A stretch of 64,000 nucleotides of DNA from Chrysaora quinquecirrha. Lineage: Eukaryota; Cnidaria; Scyphozoa; Semaeostomeae; Pelagiidae. The notes below the pieces were generated by a model. It was not told the origin of the DNA, did no database searches, and was given only the letters and a program-made list of their open reading frames with translations. Positions 19,981-29,477 of this stretch are shown here, piece after piece. The stretch covers positions 402,777 to 466,776 of the forward strand of contig JACTAT010000268.1 in the NCBI GenBank assembly GCA_014526335.1, in the 5' to 3' direction. The position numbers and the translations under genes are program-made. Position 1 is the stretch's first letter. Every line of letters begins with the position of its first letter.

Positions 19981-20093
19981 ATAATGCATCTTTTACAATT
20001 GTTAAACAAGTCTCTGTTCCTAATTTTGTATTGGTTAATAATCAGTTAATGGAGCAATAGTAAAAATCAAATTGTTCCAATTTGGAGTTAGCA

Positions 20094-20165
20094 TCCCGTG
20101 TGGTCTAGTGGTTAGGATCCGGCGTTTTCACCGCCGTGGCCGGGGTTCGATTCCCCGCACGGGAG
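20094..20165 (+). tRNA. tRNA-Glu (TTC), array copy 79
   Basis: Consensus TTC. Class A. Confidence 0.93.
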
Positions 20166-20277
20166 ATAATGCATCTTTTACAATTGTTAAACAAGTCTCT
20201 GTTCCTAATTTTGTATTGGTTAATAATCAGTTAATGGAGCAATAGTAAAAACCAAACGCTTCGAACTTTGACTCACA

Positions 20278-20349
20278 TCCCGTGTGGTCTAGTGGTTAGG
20301 ATCCGGCGCTCTCACCGCCGTGGCCGGGGTTCGATTCCCCGCACGGGAG
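20278..20349 (+). tRNA. tRNA-Glu (CTC), array copy 80
   Basis: Consensus CTC. Class B. Confidence 0.92.
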
Positions 20350-20459
20350 ATAAAAAATGTTGACAATTGTCAAACAACTCTGTTCCTGATTTTGCATTGG
20401 TAAATTATCAGTTTATGGAGCAATAGTAAAAATCAAATTGTTCCAATTTGGAGTTAGCA

Positions 20460-20531
20460 TCCCGTGTGGTCTAGTGGTTAGGATCCGGCGTTTTCACCGC
20501 CGTGGCCGGGGTTCGATTCCCCGCACGGGAG
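20460..20531 (+). tRNA. tRNA-Glu (TTC), array copy 81
   Basis: Consensus TTC. Class B. Confidence 0.92.
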
Positions 20532-20640
20532 ATAAAAAATGTTGACAATTGTCAAACAACTCTGTTCCTGATTTTGCATTGGTAAATTATCAGTTTATGG
20601 AGCAATAGTAAAAACCAAACGCTTCGAAGTTTGACTCACA

Positions 20641-20712
20641 TCCCGTGTGGTCTAGTGGTTAGGATCCGGCGCTCTCACCGCCGTGGCCGGGGTTCGATTT
20701 TCCGCACGGGAG
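20641..20712 (+). tRNA. tRNA-Glu (CTC), T-stem mutated, copy 82
   Basis: GATTTTCCGC replaces GATTCCCCGC. This weakens the T stem and puts an internal TTTT inside the gene, a likely premature Pol III stop. Confidence 0.7.
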
Positions 20713-20822
20713 ATAAAAAATGTTGACAATTGTCAAACAACTCTGTTCCTGATTTTGCATTGGTAAATTATCAGTTTATGGAGCAATAGTAAAAACCGAA
20801 TTGATCAAATTAGGACTTAGCA

Positions 20823-20894
20823 TCCTGTGTGGTCTAGCGGTTAGGATCCGGCGTTTTCACCGCCGTGGCCGGGGTTCGATTCCCCGCACGGGAG
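20823..20894 (+). tRNA. tRNA-Glu (TTC), array copy 83
   Basis: TCCTGTG acceptor wobble and AGCGG D loop, as copy 34. Spacer 'atgatgcaactttta'. Confidence 0.8.
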
Positions 20895-21007
20895 ATGATG
20901 CAACTTTTACAATTGTTAAACAAGTCTCTGTTCCTAATTTTGTATTGGTTAATAATCAGTTAATGGAGCAATAGAAAAAATCAAATTGATCCAATTTGGA
21001 GTTAGCA

Positions 21008-21079
21008 TCCCGTGTGATCTAGTGGTTAGGATCCAGCGTTTTCACCGCCGTGGCCGGGGTTCGATTCCCCGCACGGGAG
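21008..21079 (+). tRNA. tRNA-Glu (TTC), variant, copy 84
   Basis: TGTGATCT changes the D stem and A box; ATCCAGCG breaks one anticodon-stem pair. TTTT follows closely. Confidence 0.7.
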
Positions 21080-21192
21080 ATCAGACATCTTTTACAATTG
21101 TTAAACAATTCTCTGTTCGTGATATTGTATTGGTAAATCATCAATTTATCAGGCAATAGTTTCAACAAAACGGTTCCAATTTTGCCTCAACG

Positions 21193-21264
21193 TCCCGTGT
21201 GGTCTAGTGGTTAGGATCCGGCGCTCTCACCGCCGTGGCCGGGGTTCGATTCCCCGCACGGGAG
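21193..21264 (+). tRNA. tRNA-Glu (CTC), last intact copy 85
   Basis: Consensus CTC in a diverged spacer context ('cctcaacg' before, 'ataagacatctttta' after). May be the older founder-like end of the array. Confidence 0.92.
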
Positions 21265-21381
21265 ATAAGACATCTTTTATAATCGTTAAACAAGTCTCTG
21301 AGCCTGATATTTTATTGGTAAATTATCAGTTTATTGAGCAATAAGAAAAATCAAACGATTTCAATTTTTTTTGAGTCAGCG

Positions 21382-21425
21382 TCCCGTACTGTCAAATGGG
21401 CGGTGTTCGATTCCCCGGACAAGAG
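21382..21425 (+). pseudogene. Decayed tRNA-Glu at the array end
   Basis: Begins TCCCGTACTG and keeps GTGTTCGATTCCCCGGAC, but the D and anticodon arms are largely gone. Only the B-box region is recognisable. Confidence 0.75.
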
Positions 21426-21605
21426 AACCAACTTTCTTAATAAGAGCTGGACGGGAACAGGGTTATTCTTCACAAAACATTTGTGAAACCTTTGAAGCAT
21501 ATCTATAGCTTTACGGCTATCATACTGTACACTGGAATGATTGAGAATCTTAACCATCATAATGAGGTCTTGAGATCCTCTTCTATAACAACCCTATAGA
21601 CTCGC

Positions 21606-21978
21606 CACTCTTTTTTATAAGAAACTAAGATTTTTTTCAGTGCTCAAAGTTTCTTAGTTTTTGGACAATATTGGTACTGAAAGTTTCTTAGCAGTTTCTT
21701 AGGGATCAAATTTTTTTAAGTGCCAAAACAGGCAATTGACACTTTAATTTGACAAATAGGAGAAAACAATACAATTCACGTTTACATGAGCTGTTCTTTT
21801 TGAAAAATAGACACTTGTGGTGTAACAGAAGTTCGTTTTTCGATGCTATATTCAACTCTAAAGACTATTGAGACCTGCGAGTTTCTTATCATTTTGGGTC
21901 AAGTACTGAAAGTTTCTTAACCAATATTGATCTCAGTACTGAGTTTCTTATAAACGGGTTTCTTATAACAAAAGAGTG
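21606..21978. mobile_element. Short inverted-repeat element, TTTCTTA subtype
   Basis: Ends CACTCTTTTTTATAAGAAAC and the inverted GTTTCTTATAACAAAAGAGTG. GTTTCTTA recurs about seven times inside, paired with 'CAGTACTGAAA'. TA follows on the right (21979-21980); no clear TA on the left. Confidence 0.8.
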
Positions 21979-22093
21979 TAAAACGTTCGAATTTGGAAGA
22001 CAAGTCTAAAACTGGCCGCTTTTGAACAATGTCAAGATACGAGTCTCAGTGTAGTGAATGCTGTGGTTGGTCTTAATTTCGTGTATGTATTAA

Positions 22094-22315
22094 ACATACA
22101 AAGTCTTGCATAGCCTCTGTCCTGAAAACCTTCGAGATAAATTCACTAAAAGGTCCATGATTTCTGAGTATAGAACCAGAAATCGTGGAGATCTGCAGAT
22201 TCCTAAAGTTAAGTTAGAACATGCAAAGCGAAGTTTCTATTTTTCTGGGGTGAAAAAATGGAATGATATCCCTCAAAACATTCGAGAAAAAGAATCAATC
22301 GCTCGTTTTAAATAA
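22094..22315 (+). pseudogene. LINE reverse-transcriptase C-terminal fragment
   Basis: A 73-codon open stretch (TAC at 22094 to the stop after ARFK) has the look of the C-terminal tail of cnidarian non-LTR reverse transcriptases: CPENL-DKFTKRS, then TRNRGDLQIP, then FSGVKKWNDIP. There is no RT catalytic part, so it is a 5'-truncated or decayed copy. The AT-rich stretch to about 22490 could be its 3' tail. Confidence 0.75.
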
Positions 22316-23578
22316 GGTTATAGAGAGTATCTTTTGAATTTTTTACAGGACCTAAACACGAACCCTTGGTAGAGCAGCGTCTTAAAGTTAACTATTACTA
22401 AAACATATATTGTATTAGGTTTTCTTATATTTTGTTATTATTTCTGAGCTGAAAGGCTTATCATATATATATAATATTAAAATGAAAAAATGAAACATGA
22501 GAAACGTGTAGAAAGTCTAAGTTCAGATCTTGAAGTACGCAGCACGTCGAATAAGTGCCTGGAATGCAAATTATGATAGTCGACAGCCTCCGACGCCATC
22601 TTTTTCGGAACTGTGTGTCGGGACGTTGTTTCAAACACCAACCAACTCACGGGATAGAGAGGGAAAACCAACACAGTGTTAAAATTATGAGTAAGACGCA
22701 GAGAAAAACAACGAACGATGATCAAGTATGACAGCGAATAACGAACGAACGAACGAATATTAGTTTCACAAAAGGCTAGACTTGTAAACCTGACGTGACA
22801 GCCGGAAACGGATATGATGTCATAATTACGTAAATCTTAACACACAGTCAATGAAAGTAATGAGTCCAAATAAAAGAAAACAACAAGGGAAATAGACGAA
22901 ACTGAAAGTTTAAATTTTGAACTTACTTGACAAGCAAACAGAACATACAAATCCAACATCAACAAGAACTCGATGGCAAAAACACGCACCACGATAATCA
23001 ATCTGCGAAGCGGCTGGTAGAACCAAAGATTTTCTTGCGACAGGATCAGGTAGAAATACCCACTAGATGAAGAACGAAATTGTTTCATTAGTTTACCCCA
23101 TTCCCCATTACGTTCGGAGATGTTTTGGAGTGTGTTATTTTGTCGATCGAAAAATTAACCAAGTAGACTGTCGAAAGCAAGCAAGCAAGCAATCTTTATT
23201 TATACAGCTGATGTGGACCTGCAGCTTGTGCCCCCAGACTGATATTCTAGAACAAATAACCTGGGTACTCATTTACCGACCTCGGAAGGATGGACAGCTG
23301 AGTTGACTGTAGGCTTGTGGAAAGTGATCCCGACGTTATAGTTAGAATAACCACTTTGTGTGAAAAGCTTTCAAGTGATTTGATTGGCAGGCGCCCTAGG
23401 ACACCACGGAAAAGTTTAAGTCGACCAGACTTTGAAAAACGCGCGTAGCGGAGCGTCTAGCGGCAGCAATTTTATAAAATACCATAGCTGCTCCGCTGCA
23501 CGCTGAAAAATCAGCCTAGTGAAAAACCGGCTTAATTCAAGTATATTCAGCAGCATTAGACGAAAAAAGCTTTTAAGT
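22316..23578. other. Gene-free stretch with repeat debris
   Basis: Contains a (CGAA)n run near 22741-22757 and a (GCAA)n run at 23176-23195 followed by 'ctttatttatacagctg' and 'acctcggaaggatggacagctgag', which look like the tail of a dispersed repeat. A minus-strand 83-codon open frame (22837-23088) is hydrophobic and has a good donor (GTAAGT) at its inner end, but nothing supports it as a gene. Confidence 0.4.
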
Positions 23579-23667
23579 AGGTATGATTCTGCAAAATTGA
23601 TTGTCTCTATGTATGATTCTGCAAAATTGATTGTCTCTAGGTATGATTCTGTGAAATTGTCTCTCTC
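23579..23667. repeat. 30-bp direct repeat, three copies
   Basis: GTATGATTCTGCAAAATTGA plus 'ttgtctcta' occurs three times. It gives the repeated NFAESY pattern of a minus-strand open frame (23416-23748), which I do not consider a gene. Confidence 0.85.
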
Positions 23668-23935
23668 TTCATGAATCTTCTTCAAAAAATTGTGCTGTAT
23701 GATTTTGCAGGTCATAGAAATTTCAAAAATACACAATACAGACCGCATACATCAACTCACCAGTAAATACTGTAAAAGTCCTGATACTGAACTTGCTTTT
23801 AAGTAATTGCCACCAGTTATGTCCGCGGCCTAAAATTGATCGGAATTATAAACTTTTCTACATATATATTATACGTTATTTATAATATTTATATATACTG
23901 TATAAATATATAAAATTCATGACAAATATATATAA

Positions 23936-24165
23936 AAAGTTATGGTGCTGAAGAAGGCTCAATATAGCCGAAACACAAAAACGGGAGGAGAGCCTTGGGC
24001 TGTATGACTTGGGCAGCAACTCGGCGGTTTCATTGAGCTCTATAAATCAGTGGAAACGTCGTTGGCTCATTGATCATGCAGCCCAGGTTCGAATCCCATC
24101 TATTGTGGTATGCCACTTGTGGAAAAATCTATCCTATGTGTTCGCCATTCGTGACAAATAAATAC
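23936..24165 (+). mobile_element. tRNA-derived SINE, family 1, copy a
   Basis: Order: head GGTGCTGAAGAAGGCTCAAT with hairpin GGCT/AGCC and GAAAC; 'gccttgggctgtatgact'; then a tRNA-like part with A-box-like 'TATAAATCAGTGGAAACG' and B box GGTTCGAATCC; tail 'gccattcgtgacaaata'. It is in tandem with copy b. Confidence 0.85.
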
Positions 24166-24169
24166 AAAT

Positions 24170-24392
24170 ATGTATGGTGCTGAAGAAGGCTCAATATAGC
24201 CGTAACACAAAATCAAACGGGAGAAAAGCCTTGGGCTGTATGACTCAGAGAGTTACTCGGCGATTTCATTGAGATCTATAGCTCAGTGGAAACGTCGTTG
24301 GCTCTCTGGTCATGCAAGTCAAATCCCATCAATTGTGGTATGCCACTTGTGGAAAAATCTATCCTTGTGTTCGCCATTCATGACAAATATAT
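24170..24392 (+). mobile_element. tRNA-derived SINE, family 1, copy b
   Basis: Same module order, with GCCGTAACAC for the head end and 'TATAGCTCAGTGGAAACG' for the A box. The B box is damaged (GTCAAATCCC). It ends 'gccattcatgacaaatata', as copy a does. Confidence 0.85.
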
Positions 24393-24729
24393 ATCATATA
24401 AACATGTCCACAAAGAGCCTCCATAGAAAATCAGCATTTGGGTTCTTTAAAAAGCTTTGTTCAGCAAATCAGGTTCATTTGAGAATCTTTCGCTCTCGCT
24501 CTCGCTGGTTTTTATCAACATATAAATGTAACAATAAACAAAAGGCTACAACTTCTTTTCTATAAAATCTATTTTACCGTCGATTAAATAGTAGGGTTTT
24601 TTTAGGTATCGGCACTTTTAACATGATACAATTGAACATTTTCTTAACCTCCCAAGATTGAAACTTTTCTAATTTACTGCAACGATCTCAAAAATCGTTC
24701 TCTGTTTTTTATAGTTATCTAACTGATAT
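24393..24729. other. Gene-free stretch between SINEs
   Basis: A 98-codon frame (24269-24565) is the SINE plus flank and not a gene. A short 'tctcgctctcgctgg' run lies at 24492-24506. Nothing else seen. Confidence 0.4.
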
Positions 24730-24930
24730 ATTTTTCATGAATGGCATGCCACAATTGATGGGATTCGAACCTGGACTGCATGGCAGGAGAGCCAACGACA
24801 GTTCTGCTGAGCTAAAGAGCACAAAGAAGTTGTCTATCAACCTTCCAAGTCATTAAGTCTAAGGCGCTCCTCCCATTTGATGAGTTTTGAAAGTTTCGGC
24901 CATTTTGAGCCTTCTTCAACACCATACATA
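24730..24930 (-). mobile_element. tRNA-derived SINE, family 1, copy c
   Basis: Minus-strand copy. The B-box complement GGATTCGAACC is at about 24762, and the head hairpin complement with 'gccttcttcaacaccata' is at 24908-24925. Flanked by 'tttttcatgaatgg' and 'atattcgtcatgaatgg'. Confidence 0.8.
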
Positions 24931-24955
24931 TTTTTACACATATTCGTCATGAATG

Positions 24956-25203
24956 GTAATCATCATCATCATCATTAATTTATTTTACGTAGGCTATTTA
25001 CACAGATATAGCAAAATTACAGCTAATTTAGGTCTACAACCTTAATAGAAATTTTTAATAGATCTAAAAAAGAATACATTTACGATTATACACTATCTGT
25101 AGGGTAAGACTAGGGTAGATTTTATCATGAGTGGCATACCACAATAGCTTTGATTCGAACCAGGACTACATGACTAGGAAGCAAACGACAGTTAAAGAGA
25201 GCC
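24956..25203. mobile_element. Repeat tail with (ATC)n plus a partial minus-strand SINE
   Basis: 24960-24976 is an (ATC)n run followed by an AT-rich tail-like sequence. 25120-25200 matches the tRNA part of SINE family 1 on the minus strand (GATTCGAACC, 'gcaaacgacagtt'). Confidence 0.55.
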
Positions 25204-25344
25204 TAATAAAATCCTCGAGTAAAGGAGCGTTACTTGAAAGGAATAGCACAAGGTTAAGGGGCCATTATTAACTAGACTTACTATATGAGGCGTAGTTATC
25301 GCTATTGAATTAAATTGTTTGACGCTCTAACTAACTGAAGCGAA

Positions 25345-25420
25345 CAACAACAACATCAATTCAATTCAATGTGAGCGAAAGTTAGGGACTTGGGAAGCAA
25401 GTCTAATTATTAACCAACCT
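25345..25420. repeat. Dispersed repeat, also at 52958-53045 inverted
   Basis: 'aacaacaacaacatcaattc' followed by 'gtgagcgaaagttagggact' recurs as its reverse complement at 52958-53045. The (CAA)n run and the sharp similarity suggest a retroelement tail. Family unknown. Confidence 0.7.
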
Positions 25421-25505
25421 GTTGCAAATATCCAGACTCTTCACCTAATACACACCCATCAATGACAATATCCTAAGAAACAAAAAAAGGAAATAAGTAC
25501 ACTAA

Positions 25506-26408
25506 GGGCCCGTTTATATGAGAAAAAACGCTTCACCTACCAGACCCGGGGCTGACAGGCGAGGAAAATTTTAGCTTCTGTTTATATGGCATTTTCTTTA
25601 TATATATATATATATATATAATCAAGGTATCTAGGCCGGGACAGCCCTTAACCTACTTACATTTTTTAAAATTACAAAGCGGAAATAACAACGTGTTAAA
25701 ATATAGAAATTAAAATATAAGTTAACTAAAATTACAAAAGTGTGATCGTAATGATAAAGTATCTCCTGATAGTAAAAATACAAAATTGATAGTCATTAGA
25801 TATAATTAAACATACTTGTCATATCAAAAATAAAGATAAAATGTTCTACTGGATACTTTAAATATCTACTTATACTGTTTGGAGAAATTTTTCTCTTGCT
25901 TTGAAACACAGTTTTGTGAAATATGCAACTGCAGATAAGCATTGTGGGTCATTCTGACTCATCAGCCAGATAAACAAGTTATTTTCACTTAATTCAGCAG
26001 TCGACGGGAAACTATCCTTTGCAACCTAAAGCATACTTTCACGTTCATTCGAAAATAACGAACAGGATAATAGAAAATGTTGTTCGTCTTCTAGGACATT
26101 TGTGCCGAGTGTTTTGCAGTATTCGCAGAATCTTTCCTCTCTGGGTAGTTTATTTTTACCACCATACCTTCCTGTTTCAATTCATCTCACCGTCAGCATA
26201 CCGGTGGTATTTCGTTTACATGGGAAAAATTCACATCGCCTGGGTGAAATTTCACCTTGGTTGAAGTGAAATCTCACTATATCGGTGGTGTTGGATTCGT
26301 CATATAAACACGAAATCAAAAATGCAAAGCATTCTATAGGTAGATGAAATCTCGCCTATCAACCCCAGGTCTGGCCGGTGAGGTGTTTTCCCTCATATAA
26401 ACAGGCCC
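25506..26408. mobile_element. Harbinger-like non-autonomous element
   Basis: Terminal inverted repeats of ~55 bp: GGGCCCGTTTATATGAGAAA on the left and TTTCCCTCATATAAACAGGC on the right, continuing inward with the CAGACC(c)GGG/CCCAGGTCTG pair. The candidate target duplication TAA (25503-25505, 26409-26411) fits PIF/Harbinger habits. A (TA)n run lies at 25597-25620. No transposase. Confidence 0.7.
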
Positions 26409-26576
26409 TAAAGCACGCAAGAAACTAAAGTTTTATATTTCAAAACTAAGGAAGCTGTACTGAAGTGTAGGAGAATTACAACTACGCTTATAAGAACTGT
26501 TGGGAATTAAATATAAAACTTTAATATAAAAAAAGTGTACACCTATCATTTAGGCATTCCTCAGAGATAAATTAAA

Positions 26577-27085
26577 GAGGCCCCCCAAGGGGATGAAAAG
26601 TCACGTAATCACGCGCAAATTTTCGACAATTCACTCAATCACGCACAATACGACTTCATTTTCACGTGCATAAAACTTCAGCCATTGCTCCCTGAAATTT
26701 TGAGCAGGATCAACATTCAGGATGTTTTTAACTTCATATATCTAAAGGATTTACTTTGAAAAGTTCTTTCCACGACGAGTTTTTAACAGGGAACACACAC
26801 AATTAAGATTTTAGGGAACTTAATTAAATTCATCGTATGAGAGAATGACAGAAATATAGTTAGCCTACAATGCTTCATGGATAAAAGGACATTCCTGCAT
26901 TCAAGCTACCTCTCAATCATGTCGCCAATGCTGTAAATCACGAAATCACGAGGTATACAAAAGCATTTCACGCGACACGCGGGAGTTTAGATTCACGTAT
27001 TCACGTGCATAAAATTCTCGTTTCACGAAATCACGCATGAAATATTGTCCAATAACGCATCACGCAGAGCCGCTTGGGGGGCCTC
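26577..27085. mobile_element. GAGGCCCCCCAAG inverted-repeat element, copy 1
   Basis: Ends GAGGCCCCCCAAG and CTTGGGGGGCCTC, with a perfect 6-bp target duplication ATTAAA (26571-26576, 27086-27091). The interior is full of TCACG(T/C/A) motifs and has no coding. The second copy is at 50579-51069. Confidence 0.9.
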
Positions 27086-27293
27086 ATTAAACATTACAAA
27101 AGAACTTTGCAAACTCACATTTTTCTGTGCCGCGAATATACAGCTCATAACTGACATATACTGTGTTGCGATATCATCTGTTCCTTTTATTATCTAAAGA
27201 ATACAATAAAAAGACATGGTTAAAGAAATTGCAGGATCCACTTCGCGAGCCAAACGGTGAGGCGCTATGAATCCGTTTTTATATGTTAAGTCC

Positions 27294-27707
27294 CAACCTC
27301 GTCCCCAGGGTGAATAGGCCTCTACGTGAAGCTCCGCTTTCCATATTCGACCCTAGTATCGGCCTTGTCTATTCGCAATTTGATTGGCTGTTCAAACAAT
27401 AGAAATTTTAAGTGACGTCACAGTTTCTTCAAAATTTCCCACCAAAATAGGCCGAAAACTATGTGAAAAACATGTGAAAAACCAAAAAATGATGCTACAT
27501 GAGATATTGTTTCTTGCCTGACAGTTATCAATAAAATTCTTTAAATTTGCTTTCTAAGAACATCTGCTTTCGGAATCTACATCTTGTTTTTTTGCCTAGG
27601 CCAAAATTGCCAGTATTTTGGCTGATTTTGTGCCCGGTACCAGGGCCAAAATCGATTTGACGGTTGAGATTCAAGGAGGCTCGATTTGGGGCCTGAGGAC
27701 GAGGTTG
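27294..27707. mobile_element. CAACCTCGTCC inverted-repeat element
   Basis: Left end CAACCTCGTCCCCAGG and right end CCTGAGGACGAGGTTG. Another single terminus of the same family is at 27859-27886 (CAACCTCGTCCCCTGG then CCCCAAATCG), suggesting a nested or truncated neighbour. No coding. Confidence 0.75.
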
Positions 27708-27899
27708 ATAAATTCCATCTCTCCGATATCTCTTAATTTACTAAATCTCCACAATGACAGCAAGACTTGCAGAAATTCAACCAACGATTTATCAATTGAA
27801 CAAACTAATAACTTTTTTCGTACGATGTTCTACAGATAATAAACGTCAGAAACAGACCCAACCTCGTCCCCTGGCCCCAAATCGCTGCTCTTCTAGGGG

Positions 27900-28225
27900 G
27901 TCGTGTTTTAATTGATTCGTGACATGTTGTCAATTGTTTTAGTTTGTTTTTGAAGCAACCGATGGTCGGCAGTTCTCTGACATCCATATCCATTGGTACG
28001 TCATTCCAGTTTTTGAGGGCAGAGTACCAATAAATCTTTTTTGCATGCTGTGCATTGAGTCTAGTATAGGAATTTGAAGGTTATTGCAGAATCTCGTTGA
28101 GTGGGTTGACATTAATGATCGTTTTTGAAATTTATCCCAAAGACTTTCAGGGCTTAATTTGTTCAAGGTCTTATATGTCATTACCGATCGATCATATCGT
28201 ATGAGATTCTCAACGCTCAACCAGG
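27900..28225 (-). pseudogene. LINE reverse-transcriptase C-terminal fragment, minus strand
   Basis: The minus-strand reading has ENLIRYDRSVMTYKTLN, then LSPESLWDKFQKRS and 'NLQIPILDS', the same tail type as at 22094-22315. The final part drifts out of frame (GTLPSKTGMTYQ in place of a WND-like end), so it is a decayed copy. Confidence 0.7.
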
Positions 28226-28294
28226 TACATGACCAGTAATCCTTGTATCTAGCGCATTATTTCTTTAATTAACAGTACTTTAACTCTATATGCG

Positions 28295-28406
28295 TACTGT
28301 ATTACCTCGATTAAGCGCCCGGAGCGCTTAAAATCCGTCCAAAGAGGAGCACTTATTTGAAACTTTATTAATAAACTAACGCGCACTTATGCGAGGTAAT
28401 ACGGTA
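28295..28406. mobile_element. 112-bp inverted-repeat element
   Basis: Ends TACTGTATTACCTCG and CGAGGTAATACGGTA. The interior has 'gcgcccggagcgctt'. Miniature element without coding. Confidence 0.7.
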
Positions 28407-28631
28407 TCAGTTACTGTATCTCAATTAAAGTACCCGGCAACTTACTGCTTCATATACAAAAAATCATCTCCTGGGTGCGCAGGATCTAAATAACTCACCA
28501 GAATTCTTGAATTCACTTTTCTTGCCGCTGAAAAGACAAAAGAAAAATTTGTCAAGATTCATCCAAGAAGAACAAGCTGTATAATACATAGAAAATGTAA
28601 GATCCAGACCAATTAAGTTATATTGTTTTGA

Positions 28632-28852
28632 GGTGAAATTTTTCCACAAGTAGTATAAGTACCACAATGGGTGGGATTCGAACCTAGACTGCATGATCAG
28701 AGAGTCAGCGACAATTCAAATGAGCCATAGAGCTCAATGAAATCGTCGAGTACATCTCCAGGTCATACAGCCCAAGACCCTCCTCCCGCGTGTGCCACAA
28801 AGCGTTTGGCTTGGGGTTTCAGCTATGTTGAGCCTTTCTCAGTACCACAGAT
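28632..28852 (-). mobile_element. tRNA-derived SINE, family 1, copy e
   Basis: Minus strand: head hairpin with GGCTCAACATAGCTGAAAC, 'gggctgtatgacct', A-box region 'tatggctcat', B box GGTTCGAATCC, 'ttgtggtacttatactactt'. Confidence 0.8.
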
Positions 28853-28872
28853 AAAGTGTCTTCCACAGCCAA

Positions 28873-29145
28873 GGTGTTTCTTTGCGTTTCGGGGCATATG
28901 TCCAGTTCACTATATGTATGTTCTATGCTCTGATGAAGACTTTAAGCCGAAAGACAAAGAAACACCTTGGCTGTGGAGGAGACATGTGGCTGGAAGGACC
29001 TCAAGTTCGGCTGACTACTTCGTTGCACTGTTTAGTGCAATGGAGTGGTCAACTGGCTTGTTGTCCAGGAGGTCACTGGTTCGAATCCCAGTCAAGGCAA
29101 TTATAACAATTGTGGTAGCCCACTTATGATGAATATATATCTTGT
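28873..29145 (+). mobile_element. tRNA-derived SINE, family 2, copy a
   Basis: Head CTCTGATGAAGACTTTAAGC then CGAAAGACAAAGAAACACC; middle 'ggaggagacatgtggctgga'; tRNA-like part with 'gttgtccaggaggtcactgg' and B box GGTTCGAATCC; tail 'ccagtcaaggcaattataac'. It abuts an inverted fragment of the same head (28861-28890), giving a 23-bp inverted repeat (28861-28883 with 28956-28978). Confidence 0.8.
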
Positions 29146-29149
29146 GTCA

Positions 29150-29350
29150 GCATATGTTCAGTTCACTATAGGTTCTATGCTCTGATAAAGACTTTAAGCC
29201 GAAAGACAAAGAAACACCTTGGAGGAGACCTGTGGCTGGAAGGACCTCGAGTTAGGTTGGCTACTTCATTGCACTGTTTAGTGCAGTGGAGTAGTCGTCA
29301 GACTTGTTGTCCAGAAAGTCGCTGTTTTCAATCCCAGTCAAGGAAAATCA
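29150..29350 (+). mobile_element. tRNA-derived SINE, family 2, copy b
   Basis: Second copy in tandem: GTCAGCATATG, TATGCT, CTGATAAAGACTTTAAGCC, GAAA, then a B-box derivative GTTTTCAATCCC. More decayed than copy a. Confidence 0.75.
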
Positions 29351-29477
29351 ATTTATATCAGTTTTCTTTTAATGAACAAAGACTTCAATTCAAATTTGAC
29401 GAATTTATTAAATTATGAACTAAAAAGCAATTTTAGGCAATGCAGTAGTTTTCAGCAATACTTCTAAGGTGCCAAAT

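Larger units (their letters stand above)
5939..21425 (+). repeat. Tandem tRNA-Glu gene array, ~86 units of ~182 bp
   Basis: All units lie on the plus strand. Each has a 72-nt tRNA (TCCCGTG acceptor strand, A box TGGTCTAGTGG, B box GGTTCGATTCC, 3' end CACGGGAG) and a ~110-bp spacer. By my reading there are 83 near-full-length genes: 64 with loop TTTTCAC (anticodon TTC) and 19 with CTCTCAC (CTC), plus three broken copies. Spacer classes after the tRNA: class A 'ataatgcatctttta' (TTTT at +11; the 'atgatgcaactttta' form is equivalent); class A3, the same with only TTT; class B 'ataaaaaatgttgaca' (no TTTT until +41); class C 'atcaaaaattttgata' (TTTT at +9). By class: 38 copies have a near TTTT, 19 have TTT only, 26 have neither. 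The spacer ends in 'ggagttagca' or 'gactcaca'. tRNA-Glu reads GAA/GAG codons. Either the copies meet high demand or the array is an amplified repeat with many silent members. Confidence 0.95.

Noticed and set aside
5939..21425. CRISPR-like array of regular repeats and spacers
   Set aside because: The 'repeats' are 72-nt tRNA-Glu genes with A and B boxes, the spacers are themselves homologous, and the genome is eukaryotic.
22837..23088. Minus-strand exon with hydrophobic segments and a GTAAGT donor
   Set aside because: No acceptor-side partner, no recognisable domain and flanked by repeat debris; too weak to list as a gene.
23416..23748. 110-aa minus-strand protein with repeated NFAESY
   Set aside because: The repeat comes from a three-copy 30-bp direct repeat; the rest is low in coding signal.
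24040..24130. Stand-alone tRNA gene in the SINE
   Set aside because: It has A- and B-box-like sequence but does not fold into a cloverleaf and recurs with the same non-tRNA head and tail at six places.
27618..27839. 73-aa plus-strand protein
   Set aside because: Spans the terminal repeat of the CAACCTCGTCC element; not a gene.
28861..28978. Complete hammerhead ribozyme with a long stem III
   Set aside because: The long stem is an inverted second SINE head, needs a two-base bulge, and stem I next to the cleavage position is mismatched in this copy.
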